This document shows, one piece after another, positions 30,394-39,557 of a DNA stretch of 64,000 nucleotides. Position 1 is the stretch's first letter. Each line of letters starts with the position of its first letter. A model generated the notes under the pieces. The model saw only the letters and a program-made list of their open reading frames with translations, ran no database searches and had not been told where the DNA came from. This DNA comes from Myxococcales bacterium (GTDB lineage: Bacteria; Myxococcota_A; Bradymonadia; UBA7976; UBA1532): positions 1 through 64,000 of the forward strand of contig JACKDN010000032.1 of the NCBI GenBank assembly GCA_020633465.1, written 5' to 3'. The position numbers and the translations under genes are program-made.

Positions 30394-31931
30394 TGGCCCT
30401 CGCCCTCGTCCTGGCCGCCCTGAGCGGCTTCATCGCCCTGTCCTACGAGGTGCTCTGGTTCCGCCTGGTCAGCTTCGTCTCGCAGGGCACCGCCGCCGCC
30501 TTCGGCCTGGCCCTCGGCGCCTACCTGCTGGGCCTCGCCGGCGGCGCCCTGCTCAGCGTCCGCTATCGCCAGGCCGCCGGCACCCACGACCGCCGCCAGC
30601 TGCGCGCCGTCGCCGCGTTCGGCGTGGCCTCGAACGTCGTCGCCTTCCTGGTCGCCCCGGCCATGGCCTTCGCGGTCGGCCACGTCCACTGGGCCCTCAC
30701 CCTGCCCATCGTGGCGTTCGCCGCCCTGCTGCTGGGGGCCAACTTCCCCCTGCTGTGCCACTTCGGCGTCGCCCCCGACGACCGCGCCGGCGCGGGCCTC
30801 AGCTATCTGTACCTGGCCAACATCGTCGGCTCGGCCGCGGGCAGCCTGCTGACCGGCTTCGTCCTGATGGACCACCTGCCCTTCGCGCAGATCACCCTCA
30901 TCCTGGTCGTCACCGGCCTCACCACCAGCGCCGTCACGCTGGCGCTGTCGCGGCTGGGCCGCAAGGCCCTGCTCGGCTGGCTGAACGGCGTCGTGGTCGC
31001 CACCCTGCTCGTGCTGGCCGCCGCCCCGACCCTCTACACGCAGATCTGGGCGCGCCTGTACTTCAAGCAGGACTTCGGCCCCGACACCCACTTCAGCGAG
31101 GTCGTCGAGAACAAGAGCGGCGTCATCACCGTGACCCCCGACGGCCGCATCTTCGGCGGCGGCGCCTACGACGGGAAGTTCGACGTCGACGTGAAGGACT
31201 GGGACTGGATCGTCCGCCCCTACGCCCTGTCGGCCTTCCACCCGGCCCCGCGCCGCGTGCTGATGTTCGGCCTGTCGTCGGGGGCCTGGGCCCAGATCCT
31301 GGCCCACAACCCCGAGGTCGAGCACCTGACCGTGGTCGAGATCAACCCGGGCTACCTCGACCTCATCCCGCGCCACCCGAACGTCGCCAGCCTGCTCGAC
31401 AACCCCAAGGTCGACCTCGTGATCGACGACGGCCGCCGCTGGCTGCGCGCCCACCCGGACGCCCGCTTCGACGCCATCGTCTTCAACGTCACCCACAGCT
31501 GGCGCGCCTTCTCGAGCAACGTGCTGTCGGTGGAGTTCCTCGAGTCCATCCGGCGCCACCTGGCCCCGGGCGGCGTCTACTTCTACAACACGACGTGGTC
31601 GAAGGACGCCATGGCCACCGCCCTGAAGGTGTTCCCGCACACCCTGATGGTCGTGAACAGCCTGGCGGTCAGCGACCAGCCCCTCGCGGTCGACAAGGCG
31701 CGCTGGCGCGACGTGCTGGCGCGCTACACGTTGGACGGTCGGCGGCTGTTCGATCCCGACTCGCCGATCGATCAGCTGCGGCTGGACGAGATCGTGAACC
31801 TGGTGGACACGATGGGGCACGACCTCGAGACGGACATCCGCTTCCTCGACCGCGCGCAGATCGAGGCGCGCGCCCGCGAGGGCCGCGTCATCACCGACGA
31901 CAACATGATCACCGAGTACGGCTTCCTCTGA
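30393..31931 (+). CDS. membrane-anchored spermidine synthase-like protein
   Basis: 512 residues from ATG at 30393 (a GTG three bases earlier is in frame). The N-terminal half has seven or eight helices starting SGFIALSYEVLWFRLVSFVS, a repeat of the membrane unit encoded upstream. From about 250 it has a polyamine-synthase-like Rossmann domain: RVLMFGLSSGAWAQILAH (cofactor loop), VVEINPGYLDLIPRHPNV (acidic ligand) and VIDDGRRWLR. The catalytic Asp motif of true spermidine synthases is not obvious, and an aminopropyl donor pathway is not encoded nearby, so the reaction is uncertain. The start is coupled to the preceding half-gene. Confidence 0.83.
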   Translation: MALALVLAALSGFIALSYEVLWFRLVSFVSQGTAAAFGLALGAYLLGLAGGALLSVRYRQAAGTHDRRQLRAVAAFGVASNVVAFLVAPAMAFAVGHVHWALTLPIVAFAALLLGANFPLLCHFGVAPDDRAGAGLSYLYLANIVGSAAGSLLTGFVLMDHLPFAQITLILVVTGLTTSAVTLALSRLGRKALLGWLNGVVVATLLVLAAAPTLYTQIWARLYFKQDFGPDTHFSEVVENKSGVITVTPDGRIFGGGAYDGKFDVDVKDWDWIVRPYALSAFHPAPRRVLMFGLSSGAWAQILAHNPEVEHLTVVEINPGYLDLIPRHPNVASLLDNPKVDLVIDDGRRWLRAHPDARFDAIVFNVTHSWRAFSSNVLSVEFLESIRRHLAPGGVYFYNTTWSKDAMATALKVFPHTLMVVNSLAVSDQPLAVDKARWRDVLARYTLDGRRLFDPDSPIDQLRLDEIVNLVDTMGHDLETDIRFLDRAQIEARAREGRVITDDNMITEYGFL

Positions 31932-31944
31932 GCCCGTCGGGGCG

Positions 31945-32763
31945 TCAGGCCACCGAGCGGTAGGCCAGCAGCACGTCGGCCACCCGGCCCAGCGTGCCGT
32001 CGGTGCGGCGGAAGGTGCTCTGCGCGATCTCGGCGTTGCCGTCCGCGCGCTCGCGGTGAGCGGCGCGCGCGCGCAGCTCGATCGAAGCGACGCCGGCCTC
32101 GGTCAGGCTGCGGGTGCGGCGCCCGTCGAAGACGACCGCGTCGGCGAAGGCGGTGTCGCGCGCGTCGAAGACGCCGTCGCCGTTGTCGTCCAGCAGCGCC
32201 AGATCGGCGAAGCCGTCGCGCGCGCCCGTCGCGTCACCGAACAGCTCGGCGCCGCTGGTGATGCGGCCGTCGCCGTCGCGATCCAGCGCGAGGAACGCGT
32301 CGCCCCCGGCCACGGTGGCCGCGCGATCCGCGCGCCCGTCGGCGTCGAGGTCGAAATCGAAACCGTCGGCCACGCCGGTCAGGCTGATCCGCCCGTCGCC
32401 GTCGAGGTCGAGCACCAGCGGATCCTGGCGCTTCGCCTCGCCCTCGGGCGCGTCGGCGCGCGCCTCGGCCACGGTGACCTCGATCTCGAAGTCGACGCGC
32501 ACCGCCACCTCGGCCTCGAGCGCGGTCGTCGTCTCGGTCTTCAGCTCGACGCCGGCCTCGGCCAGCTCGGCGTCCACCTTCTCGGCGTCCTCGCGCCCCA
32601 GCGTGCGCATCAGCACCAGCAGATCGGCGCGATCGCGCACCGACACGCGGTCCTCGAGGTCGGAGGTCTCGGCGGCGGCCACCTCGGCGGATGCCGGCGC
32701 GGCGCGCCGAGGGGCGGGCGGGACGATGGGGGGTGCGGTGCGCGCGTGCACGGCGAGCGGCAT
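31945..32763 (-). CDS. EF-hand-type calcium-binding protein
   Basis: 272 residues from ATG at 32763, preferred over the in-frame ATG at 32808 because GGAGG lies six bases upstream. A Pro/Ala-rich N-terminus and a charged helical stretch precede calcium loops: LDLDGDGRISLTG, DFDLDADGRADR, ALDRDGDGRITSGAELFGD and LLDDNGDGVFDARD. This block (LVLDLDGDG ... FLALDRDGDGxITxGxELFG ... LDxNGDGxxD) recurs at the ends of RTX-type secreted proteins. No signal peptide is seen. Cytoplasmic or non-classically secreted calcium binder; partner unknown. Confidence 0.78.
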   Translation of the reverse strand: MPLAVHARTAPPIVPPAPRRAAPASAEVAAAETSDLEDRVSVRDRADLLVLMRTLGREDAEKVDAELAEAGVELKTETTTALEAEVAVRVDFEIEVTVAEARADAPEGEAKRQDPLVLDLDGDGRISLTGVADGFDFDLDADGRADRAATVAGGDAFLALDRDGDGRITSGAELFGDATGARDGFADLALLDDNGDGVFDARDTAFADAVVFDGRRTRSLTEAGVASIELRARAAHRERADGNAEIAQSTFRRTDGTLGRVADVLLAYRSVA

Positions 32764-32868
32764 CGGGGCCTCCAGCCGGGCGGAGACACCACCGCCCACT
32801 CGGGTCATCGACGCCGAGCGGCCCGACTTGAGGAAAAAGTTATGCGGCGAGTGAGCGCGGGCGGGGGC

Positions 32869-33795
32869 TCACAGCGAGCCGTAGTCGTACTCGTACTCGC
32901 CGCCGCCGGTGTCCTCTTCCATGGCGGCGGCGTCGGCCTGCTTCGCCAGCCACACCGCCAGGCCCGCGGGCACGGCCGCCAGGGCCAGCGCCAGCGCCAC
33001 CTTCTGCCAGGTGCGCGCGCCGAGCAGGCCGCCCAGCGCGCCCAACGGCGCCAACACCAGCAGTCCGGCCACCGGGCGCGGCATGTCGACGTAGAAGTGG
33101 CCGTAGCTGACGACCAGCCCCAGCCCGACGACGGCCGCCCCCACCGCGCCGTGGCCGACGCGCACGTCGGGCCACCGCCACGCGGCGACGCCCACCAGCG
33201 CGACGGCGATGCCCATCGCGCCGGCCAACTGGCCGATGATCGCGCTGCCCGAGACGACGATGGCGCCGGCGGACGCGGCGAAGGCCAGCGCCACGGGCGC
33301 CAGCGCCGCCGGCGCGGGCGCGTGCCGCGCGGCGTGGTCGACGCCCAGCCACGCCACCAGCATCATCAGCCCCGCGTCGAGCACCCAGGCGCTCTGGCTG
33401 AGCTGCGGCAGCACGCCCTTCGGTTCCCACAGGCCGGCGAGCGGCGCCAGCAGGCGCCAGGTGAAGAAGCCGAGCACCACCAGCGCCACGACGCCGACCA
33501 CCAGGGGCCGAGCGGGGGGCCTCAGCTGGTCGACCAGCAGCCCCAGGCCGCCCGCGCCGATCACCGCCAGCAACACCCAGTGGTGGGCGTCCCCCAGCGG
33601 CCAGCCCGGCCAGCCCACGACGCCGAGGTGCGCGGTCACGAGCCCGGCCAGCACGGCCAGCCCGCCCAAGAGCGGGCGCTCGGCCGCGCCGGCCTTCAGC
33701 TTGCGCGCCACCACGATGGGCAGCGCGGCCGCCGCCACCGGCAGCAGCACGGTGAACACCAATCCGCTGATCTGGGTCTTGGTGGCGGCGTCCAT
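32869..33795 (-). CDS. polytopic membrane protein of unknown function
   Basis: 308 residues from ATG at 33795 with GGGAG eight bases upstream. About ten hydrophobic helices cover nearly the whole length, with few charges in loops. The C-terminus is a short acidic, tyrosine-rich tail (MEEDTGGGEYEYDYGSL). No transporter signature or catalytic motif was recognised. It follows the yceI gene by 24 bases on the same strand, so the two are likely cotranscribed; a YceI partner can be a membrane cytochrome b561-like protein, but no heme-ligand histidine pattern is evident here. Confidence 0.75.
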   Translation of the reverse strand: MDAATKTQISGLVFTVLLPVAAAALPIVVARKLKAGAAERPLLGGLAVLAGLVTAHLGVVGWPGWPLGDAHHWVLLAVIGAGGLGLLVDQLRPPARPLVVGVVALVVLGFFTWRLLAPLAGLWEPKGVLPQLSQSAWVLDAGLMMLVAWLGVDHAARHAPAPAALAPVALAFAASAGAIVVSGSAIIGQLAGAMGIAVALVGVAAWRWPDVRVGHGAVGAAVVGLGLVVSYGHFYVDMPRPVAGLLVLAPLGALGGLLGARTWQKVALALALAAVPAGLAVWLAKQADAAAMEEDTGGGEYEYDYGSL

Positions 33796-33819
33796 GGCGG
33801 CTCCCTCACTTCACCGGGC

Positions 33820-34392
33820 TCACTTGCCCTTGATGCCCTCGGCCGACAGCATCAGCTTCACCTCGTCGCTCAGGCCCTCGGCCATGTGCGTGATGCCGAA
33901 GTCCGAGCGCTTGATGGTCAGATCGGCGGTGAAGCCGATGCGATCGTTGCCCCAGGGATCCTTGCCCATGCCGGTCTTCTTCACCTCGGCGGTGACGCTC
34001 TTGGTCACGCCGTGGATGGTGAGATCGCCGGTCACCGCGTAGGTGTCGTCGCTCTTCTTCTCGACCTTGGTGCTCTTGAAGGTCAGCTTGGGGAACTGCT
34101 TGACGTTGAAGAAGTCGGGGCCCTTGAGGTGGTCGTCGCGCTTCTTGACGCCCGTGTTGATGCTGGCGGCGTCGATGTCGATGGTCAGCCCCTTCAGCTC
34201 GCCGCCCTCGACGTCGTAGCTGCCGCCGATGGTGTCGAAGCGGCCGTAGTTCGGGGCGATGCCGAAGTGGATGATCGAGAAGTGCGCGTAGGCGTGCGCG
34301 CCGTCGACGCCCCACTTCTCGGCGTGGGCCGCGCCCAGGGTGAGGGCGCCGAAGGCGGCGAAGGCGATGAAGGACGAAACCAGACGCTTCAT
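33820..34392 (-). CDS. yceI: YceI family periplasmic lipocalin-like protein
   Basis: 190 residues from ATG at 34392 with AGGAGAG upstream. Sec signal peptide ends near GAAHA. Diagnostic segments are WGVDGAHAYAHFSIIHFGI at the first strand, FDTIGGSYDVE, SINTGVKKRDDHLKGPDFFNVKQFP and the GDLTIHGVTKSV strand. YceI proteins form an extended lipocalin-like barrel that binds long isoprenoid or amide ligands in the periplasm. Upstream of the unknown membrane protein and divergent from queF. Confidence 0.93.
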   Translation of the reverse strand: MKRLVSSFIAFAAFGALTLGAAHAEKWGVDGAHAYAHFSIIHFGIAPNYGRFDTIGGSYDVEGGELKGLTIDIDAASINTGVKKRDDHLKGPDFFNVKQFPKLTFKSTKVEKKSDDTYAVTGDLTIHGVTKSVTAEVKKTGMGKDPWGNDRIGFTADLTIKRSDFGITHMAEGLSDEVKLMLSAEGIKGK

Positions 34393-34415
34393 GTGAGCTC
34401 TCCTGTCGGTTTGAT

Positions 34416-34433
34416 GGCCGGTCCCGACCGGCC
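34416..34433. promoter_or_regulatory. perfect hairpin/palindrome between yceI and queF
   Basis: GGCCGGT and ACCGGCC form a perfect 7-bp stem around CCCG, in the 132-bp gap between the divergent yceI and queF starts. It may be an operator or a structure in the queF leader. A second, weaker stem (ACGGGC/GCCCGT) sits just before the queF ribosome site. Confidence 0.35.
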
Positions 34434-34524
34434 GAAGGTCCGCCGCGTCGACGGAACAGCCGCGGCAGTATTGCTCAATGGATGCCGGACGGGCACCCTC
34501 CGCCCGTTCTCAGGAGGAAACACG

Positions 34525-34881
34525 GTGTCGACGCAACCCACGAAGATCCTGGATGCCTTTCCCAACCCGAAGCCCGAGCGCGACTACGAGATCCGCTTCG
34601 AGTGCCCGGAGTTCACCTGCCTGTGCCCCAAGACCGGCCAGCCCGACTTCGCGACCATCCGCATCCGCTACACGCCCGACCAGCGGTGCGTCGAGCTGAA
34701 GTCGCTGAAGCTGTACCTGTGGAGCTTCCGGGACGAGGGGCACTTCCACGAGGCGGTGACGAACCGCATCCTCGACGACCTCGTGGCGCTGCTGCAGCCG
34801 CGCTTCATGGAGGTCGAGGGTGACTTCTGGGTGCGGGGCGGGATTCGGACGGTCGTCGTCGCGCGGCACGGCGCCGCCTGA
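34525..34881 (+). CDS. queF: NADPH-dependent 7-cyano-7-deazaguanine reductase
   Basis: 118 residues from GTG at 34525, with a strong AGGAGGAAA at 34512-34520. It reduces preQ0 nitrile to preQ1 amine in queuosine biosynthesis. FTCLCPKTGQPDF gives the nucleophilic Cys34 and the proton donor Asp41; VELKSLKLYLWSFRDEGHFHE is the QueF NADPH motif (E-(S/L)-K-S-hK-hhY/W). The length fits the short single-domain QueF class. No other queuosine gene lies in the window, and I found no preQ1 riboswitch in its leader. Confidence 0.95.
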   Translation: MSTQPTKILDAFPNPKPERDYEIRFECPEFTCLCPKTGQPDFATIRIRYTPDQRCVELKSLKLYLWSFRDEGHFHEAVTNRILDDLVALLQPRFMEVEGDFWVRGGIRTVVVARHGAA

Positions 34882-34887
34882 CGGGAC

Positions 34888-35523
34888 TCAGTTGCCGGCG
34901 TCGCCCGCGGGCGCGCCGGCGTCCGTCGCCGGGGCCGGTGCCGGTGGCGGCTCGGCGTCGGGCGGCGGATCGAGGTGGTCGTACGCCTTCAGCAGCGCCC
35001 GCCACTTCCCGTCGATGTACACGAAGCCGTTGAAGCGCAGGCCCAGCTGCTCGCCGGGGCGGCGCAGGCGCACCGAGTACATCGGCCGCTTCGATCGCAT
35101 GGCGTCCAGCAGCCGCTGATCGCCGGGCGTCGTGCGCGCGGGGAACGCCGGCCCCACCTGCTCGACGGCCACCTCGGTCTGGCCGTCCTTCACCTGCCGC
35201 ACGATCACGTCGCCGGCCTCGGCGCGCAGGGTCGCCGCGATGCTGTCGCTGTAGCCCTTCCAGGCCCGCGCGCCGACCTCGGGCCCGAAGAGGGTCACCA
35301 GCTCGTCCCGCGTCGCCAAAAAGGGCTCGAGCGCGCGCACCACCGCCGCCGAGTCGCCGCTCTTCGCCGCGTCGGCCACCTTCTCGAAGGCCAGGCGCAG
35401 CGCGATGTGATCGTCGGGGCTCTGCGGGGTGTTCTTGTCCGGCTCGGGCGCCTCGAGGGGACCGCACGCGATCCCCCCGAGCGCCACCGCCAGCGTCAAC
35501 AGGGCGGGCCGAACCGACCTCAA
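34888..35523 (-). CDS. lipoprotein of unknown function
   Basis: 211 residues from TTG at 35523; the start overlaps the stop of the TSP3-repeat gene (TTGA), which supports this unusual start by translational coupling. Lipobox GIAC at about residue 20, a Pro-rich linker, then a helical domain (LRLAFEKVADAAKSGDSAAVVRALEPF) and strands ending FNGFVYIDGKWRALLKAYDHL. The C-terminus is Pro/Ala/Asp-rich. The helical opening resembles scaffolds of small exported ligand-binding proteins, but I cannot name the family. Confidence 0.73.
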   Translation of the reverse strand: MRSVRPALLTLAVALGGIACGPLEAPEPDKNTPQSPDDHIALRLAFEKVADAAKSGDSAAVVRALEPFLATRDELVTLFGPEVGARAWKGYSDSIAATLRAEAGDVIVRQVKDGQTEVAVEQVGPAFPARTTPGDQRLLDAMRSKRPMYSVRLRRPGEQLGLRFNGFVYIDGKWRALLKAYDHLDPPPDAEPPPAPAPATDAGAPAGDAGN

Positions 35524-38500
35524 GGGCGACGCCGGCGCAGCGCCAGGCCCAGCAGCACCAGGCCGAACAGCGCGCCCGCGGGGCTGCCGCTGCGGCCGGG
35601 GGACGCCGTGCAGCCGTCGAAGGGCGAGCTGCCGGTGACCTCTTCGGCGGGCGCGTCCGCGCCGCCGTCCGGCGTGTTCAGCCCGTCCAGCGGGTTGGGA
35701 TCGACCGCGTCGTCCAGCCCGTCGCCGTCGGTGTCCGGGTAGCGCGGATCCGTCTCGCCGTTGCCCGGCTGCCAGATGCCGTCGCGGTTCTCGTCCTCGG
35801 CGCCGTCGGTCAGCGTGTCGCCGTCGGTGTCCGGGTTGCGCGGATCCGTCTCGCCCTCGTCGAACGCGCCGTTGCCGTTGGCGTCCTCGATGCCGTCGGG
35901 CAGCCGGTCGCCGTCGGTGTCCGGGTTGCGCGGATCGGTCTCGCCGTCGTCGACGCTGCCGTTCAGGTTGGCGTCCTCGACGCCGTCGAGCAGGCCGTCG
36001 CCGTCGGTGTCGGGATCGCGCGGATCGGTCTCGCCGTCGTCGAACATGCCGTTCTGGTTGGCGTCCTCGACGCCGTCCTCGATGCCGTCGCCGTCCGAGT
36101 CGGGGTCGAGCGGGTCGGTGCCGTTGTCGCGCTCGACCACGTCGGGGATGCCGTCGCCGTCGGTGTCCATGCGCAGATCGTCGGTCGGGTCGAAGGGATC
36201 CCGGCCGCCCATGACCTCGCTGCCGTCCGGCTCGCCGCCGTCGTCGGTGTCGGCGTCGAGGGGGTCGGTCTCGCCGTCGTCGCGCTCGCCGTTCTGGTTG
36301 GCGTCCTCCTGCCCGTCGGTCAGGCCGTCGTCGTCGGTGTCGGGGTCGAGGGGATCGGTCTCGTCCGCGTCGCGGATGCCGTCCTGGTCGGCGTCCTCGA
36401 CGCCGTCGAGGATGCCGTCGTCGTCGGTGTCGGGGTTGGTCGGGTTGGTCTCGCCGTCGTCCACCGTGCCGTTGAGGTTGGCGTCCTCGGTGCCGTCGCG
36501 CAGGCCGTCCGCGTCGCTGTCGGCCGAGGTCGGATCGGTCTCGCCCTCGTCCACCATGCCGTTGCCGTTGGCGTCCTCGGCCCCGTCGAGCAGGCCGTCC
36601 TGGTCGGTGTCGGCCAGGCGCGGATCGGTCGGCCCGTTCACCTCGACGAAGTCGCTCAGGCCGTCGTCGTCGGTGTCCGGATCGTCGGGATCGGTCTCGC
36701 CGTCGTCGAGCTGACCGTTCCCGTTCAGATCCTCCTCGTCGTCGTTCAGGCCGTCGCCGTCGGAGTCCATCACCGGGCGGAGGTCGTCGTCCGGGTTGTC
36801 GACCGGGTTCCGGCCGCCGGCGACCTCGCTGCCGTCGTTCTCGCCGCCGCCGTCGGTGTCGGGGTTGCGCGGATCGGTCTCGCCCGCGTCCACGGTGCCG
36901 TTCTGGTTGGCGTCCTCGACGCCGTCGTCGAGGCCGTCGTCGTCCGAGTCGGTGTCGGTGCCGTCCGTCTCGCCCACGTCGACGCGGCCGTTCTGGTTGG
37001 CGTCCTCGACGCCGTCGAGGATGCCGTCGTCGTCGGTGTCGGTGTCGAGGGGATCCAGCTCGCCCTCGTCGCGCATGCCGTCGCGATCGATGTCCTCCTG
37101 CCCGTCGTCGACGCCATCGCCGTCCGTGTCGCGCACCCGCGGATCGGTCTCGCCGGCGTCCACCATGCCGTTCTGGTTGGCGTCCTCGACGCCGTCGGCG
37201 ATGCCGTCGTCGTCGGTGTCCGCGTCGTCCGGCTCGGTCTCACCCTCGTCGATCACGCCGTTCTGGTTGGCGTCCTCGATCCCGTCGTTCAGGCCGTCGT
37301 CGTCGCTGTCGGGATCGGTGGGGCTGGTCGGCCCCGTCGTCTCGACGCCGTCCGAGATGCCGTCGTTGTCGGTGTCGGGGTTCGTCGGATCGGTCTCGCC
37401 GGCGTCCACCATGCCGTTGCCGTTGGCGTCCTCGGCCCCGTCGAGCAGCCCGTCGTCGTCCGAGTCCGGATCGAGCGGGTTGGTCGGCCCGTCCACCTCG
37501 ACGCCGTCGTCGAGGCCGTCGCCGTCGGTGTCGGGATCGGTGGGATCGGTCTCGCCCATGTCCTGGACGCCGTTCTGGTTGGCGTCCTCGACCCCGTCGT
37601 TCAGGCCGTCGCCGTCGGTGTCCTCGCGGCGCGGATCGGTCTCGCCCTCGTCGACCATGCCGTTCTGGTTGGCGTCCTCGACGCCGTCGTCGAGGCCGTC
37701 GCCGTCGGTGTCGGGATCGTTGGGATCGGTCTCGCCCGGCTCGACCACGCCGTTGCCGTTGGGATCCTCGACGTCGTCGGGGATGCCGTCCTCGTCGGTG
37801 TCGTTGACCTCGTCGTCACCGCCGACGACCACCATGTCGAAGGGCTCGCCGCAGCGGCGGCACAGCGCCACGCCGGTGAAGGTCGAGGCGCCGACCACCC
37901 AGGTGTCGAAGATGAGCGGGACGTCGTCGTTCTCGTTGTTCGTCGGCTGCACCCAGCGCCGCCGCTGGTGATCGCCCGGGGGCACGCTCGAGCCGTCACC
38001 GAAGCTGAGCACCGCGTCGTCGGTGGCGGGGATCAGGTTGGCCTCGGCGCGCACCGGCCGGTCGTCCCAGAACATCGGCAGCGCCGTGCGATCGCCGTTG
38101 GGCGCCACGTCCCACACGACGAAGCCGTCGCTGTTGTCCTCGATGTCGCTCATCGGGAAGTGCGTCTCGGCCGTCACCAGCCGCACGCGGAAGCGGTAGG
38201 CCCCGTCGCCGGCCGGCTGCCCGTCGGGCCCGTTGCCGTCCCACTCGACCTCGTTGGTGCCCACCCGCACGTTGCCGCGCAGCACGCGGTCGTCGGCCCG
38301 CTCGAGGTTGCCGTCCCCGTCGGTGTCGATGATCACCTCGTAGGTGCCGTTGACGTTCGACTCGAACGAGAACACGCCGGTGTCCTGGTTGCCGTCGCCG
38401 TTGGGCGTGATGGTGCCGGTGCCCGCCTCGTCGTTGAACTGGACGTTGTCCAGGGTCGGCTCGGGGGGCGCGGCCGGCGCGGGATCCGGGTAGTGGATGT

Positions 38501-39416
38501 AGATCTCGTAGCCCGAGAAGACCGTCTCCTGGTCGACGGGGGGCTGCGCGTTGCGCGCCTGGGTCGCCGTGAGACAGCCGTCGCCGAAGGGGTTGCCGTA
38601 CGCGCACCACGACTGGCTGGGGTGATCCTGCAGGCCGCGCGCGTTGCTGACGAGGAACCACCGGAAGCCGGCGAGGTTCTCGAAGTCGATCGAGAACACC
38701 CGCGCGCCCTGGTTCACCGCGGCCAGCACGAAGAACTCGGTGTCCGCGCCGTACGCGAAGCTGTGCGCGTTGAGCGCCCAGCTCTCGGTGTGCAGCCGGC
38801 CGCCGGGGGCCGAGGCGCCCCCGCCGTCGACGACGTCGACCTCGAAGAAGCGCACCGAGCTGCCGCTGCCGGTCAGCGACTCGGGCTCGCCCACGAAGTT
38901 GATGCGCCAGTCGCCCTCGGCGTCGACGGCCACCTCGTGCCAGTTGCGATCACCCGGGGCCTGCTGCGCGTTGCAGTAGCCGCGCACCTGCGTGACGGCC
39001 AGCGGGATGCCGCACTGGCCCTGCTGGCCGACGGGCACCGGCAGGCGGGTGAACGAGCGGTTGCGACAGCTCTGGCCCGCCGCGCAGTCCAGATCGCCGG
39101 TGCACGCGGTCGGGTTGGGCGGGAAGACGATGATCTCGCTACCCAGGCGCCCCACGTCGACGGGGTTCGCCGGCATGATCAGCGCGTCGCGGTCGAGGTC
39201 GACGGGCTGGCCGTCGACCATCACCGCGGGCTCCTTCAGGCCGTCGTCGGACGAACACACGCGGATGCGCTCGCCGGCCCGAGCGAAGACCTTCAGCTCG
39301 GAGTAGCCTTCCAGGCCCTGGGTCAGACCCAGCTGGCGCGTGCCCTCGGGCACCGCCCCCACCGCCATCGGCAAAAGCAGCACGGTCGCCGCGGCGACGC
39401 TTCGCAGGACGTTCAA
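35520..39416 (-). CDS. secreted thrombospondin type 3-repeat protein with MYXO-CTERM-like tail
   Basis: About 1,298 residues from TTG at 39416, eight bases after GGAGG; starts at 39422 (GTG) or 39461 (ATG) are in frame but would extend ahead of an ideal signal peptide (NVLRSVAAATVLLLPMAVGA). Residues to about 500 form a Cys-containing beta-rich region with a GEYxxxVRLVT-like segment (AYRFRVRLVTAETHF). Then come about 25 TSP3-type units (DTDGDGLDDGVEDANQNG ... GETDPxxP), each binding calcium and together forming an extended Ca-stabilised rod. The end, DGCTASPG plus a hydrophobic stretch and RRRRP, resembles MYXO-CTERM sorting signals. Surface display is inferred. Confidence 0.86.
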   Translation of the reverse strand: MNVLRSVAAATVLLLPMAVGAVPEGTRQLGLTQGLEGYSELKVFARAGERIRVCSSDDGLKEPAVMVDGQPVDLDRDALIMPANPVDVGRLGSEIIVFPPNPTACTGDLDCAAGQSCRNRSFTRLPVPVGQQGQCGIPLAVTQVRGYCNAQQAPGDRNWHEVAVDAEGDWRINFVGEPESLTGSGSSVRFFEVDVVDGGGASAPGGRLHTESWALNAHSFAYGADTEFFVLAAVNQGARVFSIDFENLAGFRWFLVSNARGLQDHPSQSWCAYGNPFGDGCLTATQARNAQPPVDQETVFSGYEIYIHYPDPAPAAPPEPTLDNVQFNDEAGTGTITPNGDGNQDTGVFSFESNVNGTYEVIIDTDGDGNLERADDRVLRGNVRVGTNEVEWDGNGPDGQPAGDGAYRFRVRLVTAETHFPMSDIEDNSDGFVVWDVAPNGDRTALPMFWDDRPVRAEANLIPATDDAVLSFGDGSSVPPGDHQRRRWVQPTNNENDDVPLIFDTWVVGASTFTGVALCRRCGEPFDMVVVGGDDEVNDTDEDGIPDDVEDPNGNGVVEPGETDPNDPDTDGDGLDDGVEDANQNGMVDEGETDPRREDTDGDGLNDGVEDANQNGVQDMGETDPTDPDTDGDGLDDGVEVDGPTNPLDPDSDDDGLLDGAEDANGNGMVDAGETDPTNPDTDNDGISDGVETTGPTSPTDPDSDDDGLNDGIEDANQNGVIDEGETEPDDADTDDDGIADGVEDANQNGMVDAGETDPRVRDTDGDGVDDGQEDIDRDGMRDEGELDPLDTDTDDDGILDGVEDANQNGRVDVGETDGTDTDSDDDGLDDGVEDANQNGTVDAGETDPRNPDTDGGGENDGSEVAGGRNPVDNPDDDLRPVMDSDGDGLNDDEEDLNGNGQLDDGETDPDDPDTDDDGLSDFVEVNGPTDPRLADTDQDGLLDGAEDANGNGMVDEGETDPTSADSDADGLRDGTEDANLNGTVDDGETNPTNPDTDDDGILDGVEDADQDGIRDADETDPLDPDTDDDGLTDGQEDANQNGERDDGETDPLDADTDDGGEPDGSEVMGGRDPFDPTDDLRMDTDGDGIPDVVERDNGTDPLDPDSDGDGIEDGVEDANQNGMFDDGETDPRDPDTDGDGLLDGVEDANLNGSVDDGETDPRNPDTDGDRLPDGIEDANGNGAFDEGETDPRNPDTDGDTLTDGAEDENRDGIWQPGNGETDPRYPDTDGDGLDDAVDPNPLDGLNTPDGGADAPAEEVTGSSPFDGCTASPGRSGSPAGALFGLVLLGLALRRRRP

Positions 39417-39557
39417 GTCCACCCCCTCCCCCCGGATTCGGTTCGCACGGTCGCCGCGCATTGTCGGTCACTCCTCACATACGATGCAACCAAAGCGCCG
39501 GCGCCCGGGAAGGACACGCGAGGCGGCCGAGGGGCCGCGGGCGTGTCCGTCGACGGT

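Noticed and set aside
34434..34524. preQ1 riboswitch ahead of queF
   Set aside because: No match to the short preQ1-I core (stem with C-rich loop and A-rich tail) could be found.
35700..37830. CRISPR-like regular repeats
   Set aside because: The roughly 90-base periodicity is in frame and encodes TSP3 calcium loops; spacers are coding and not unique, and no cas genes are present.
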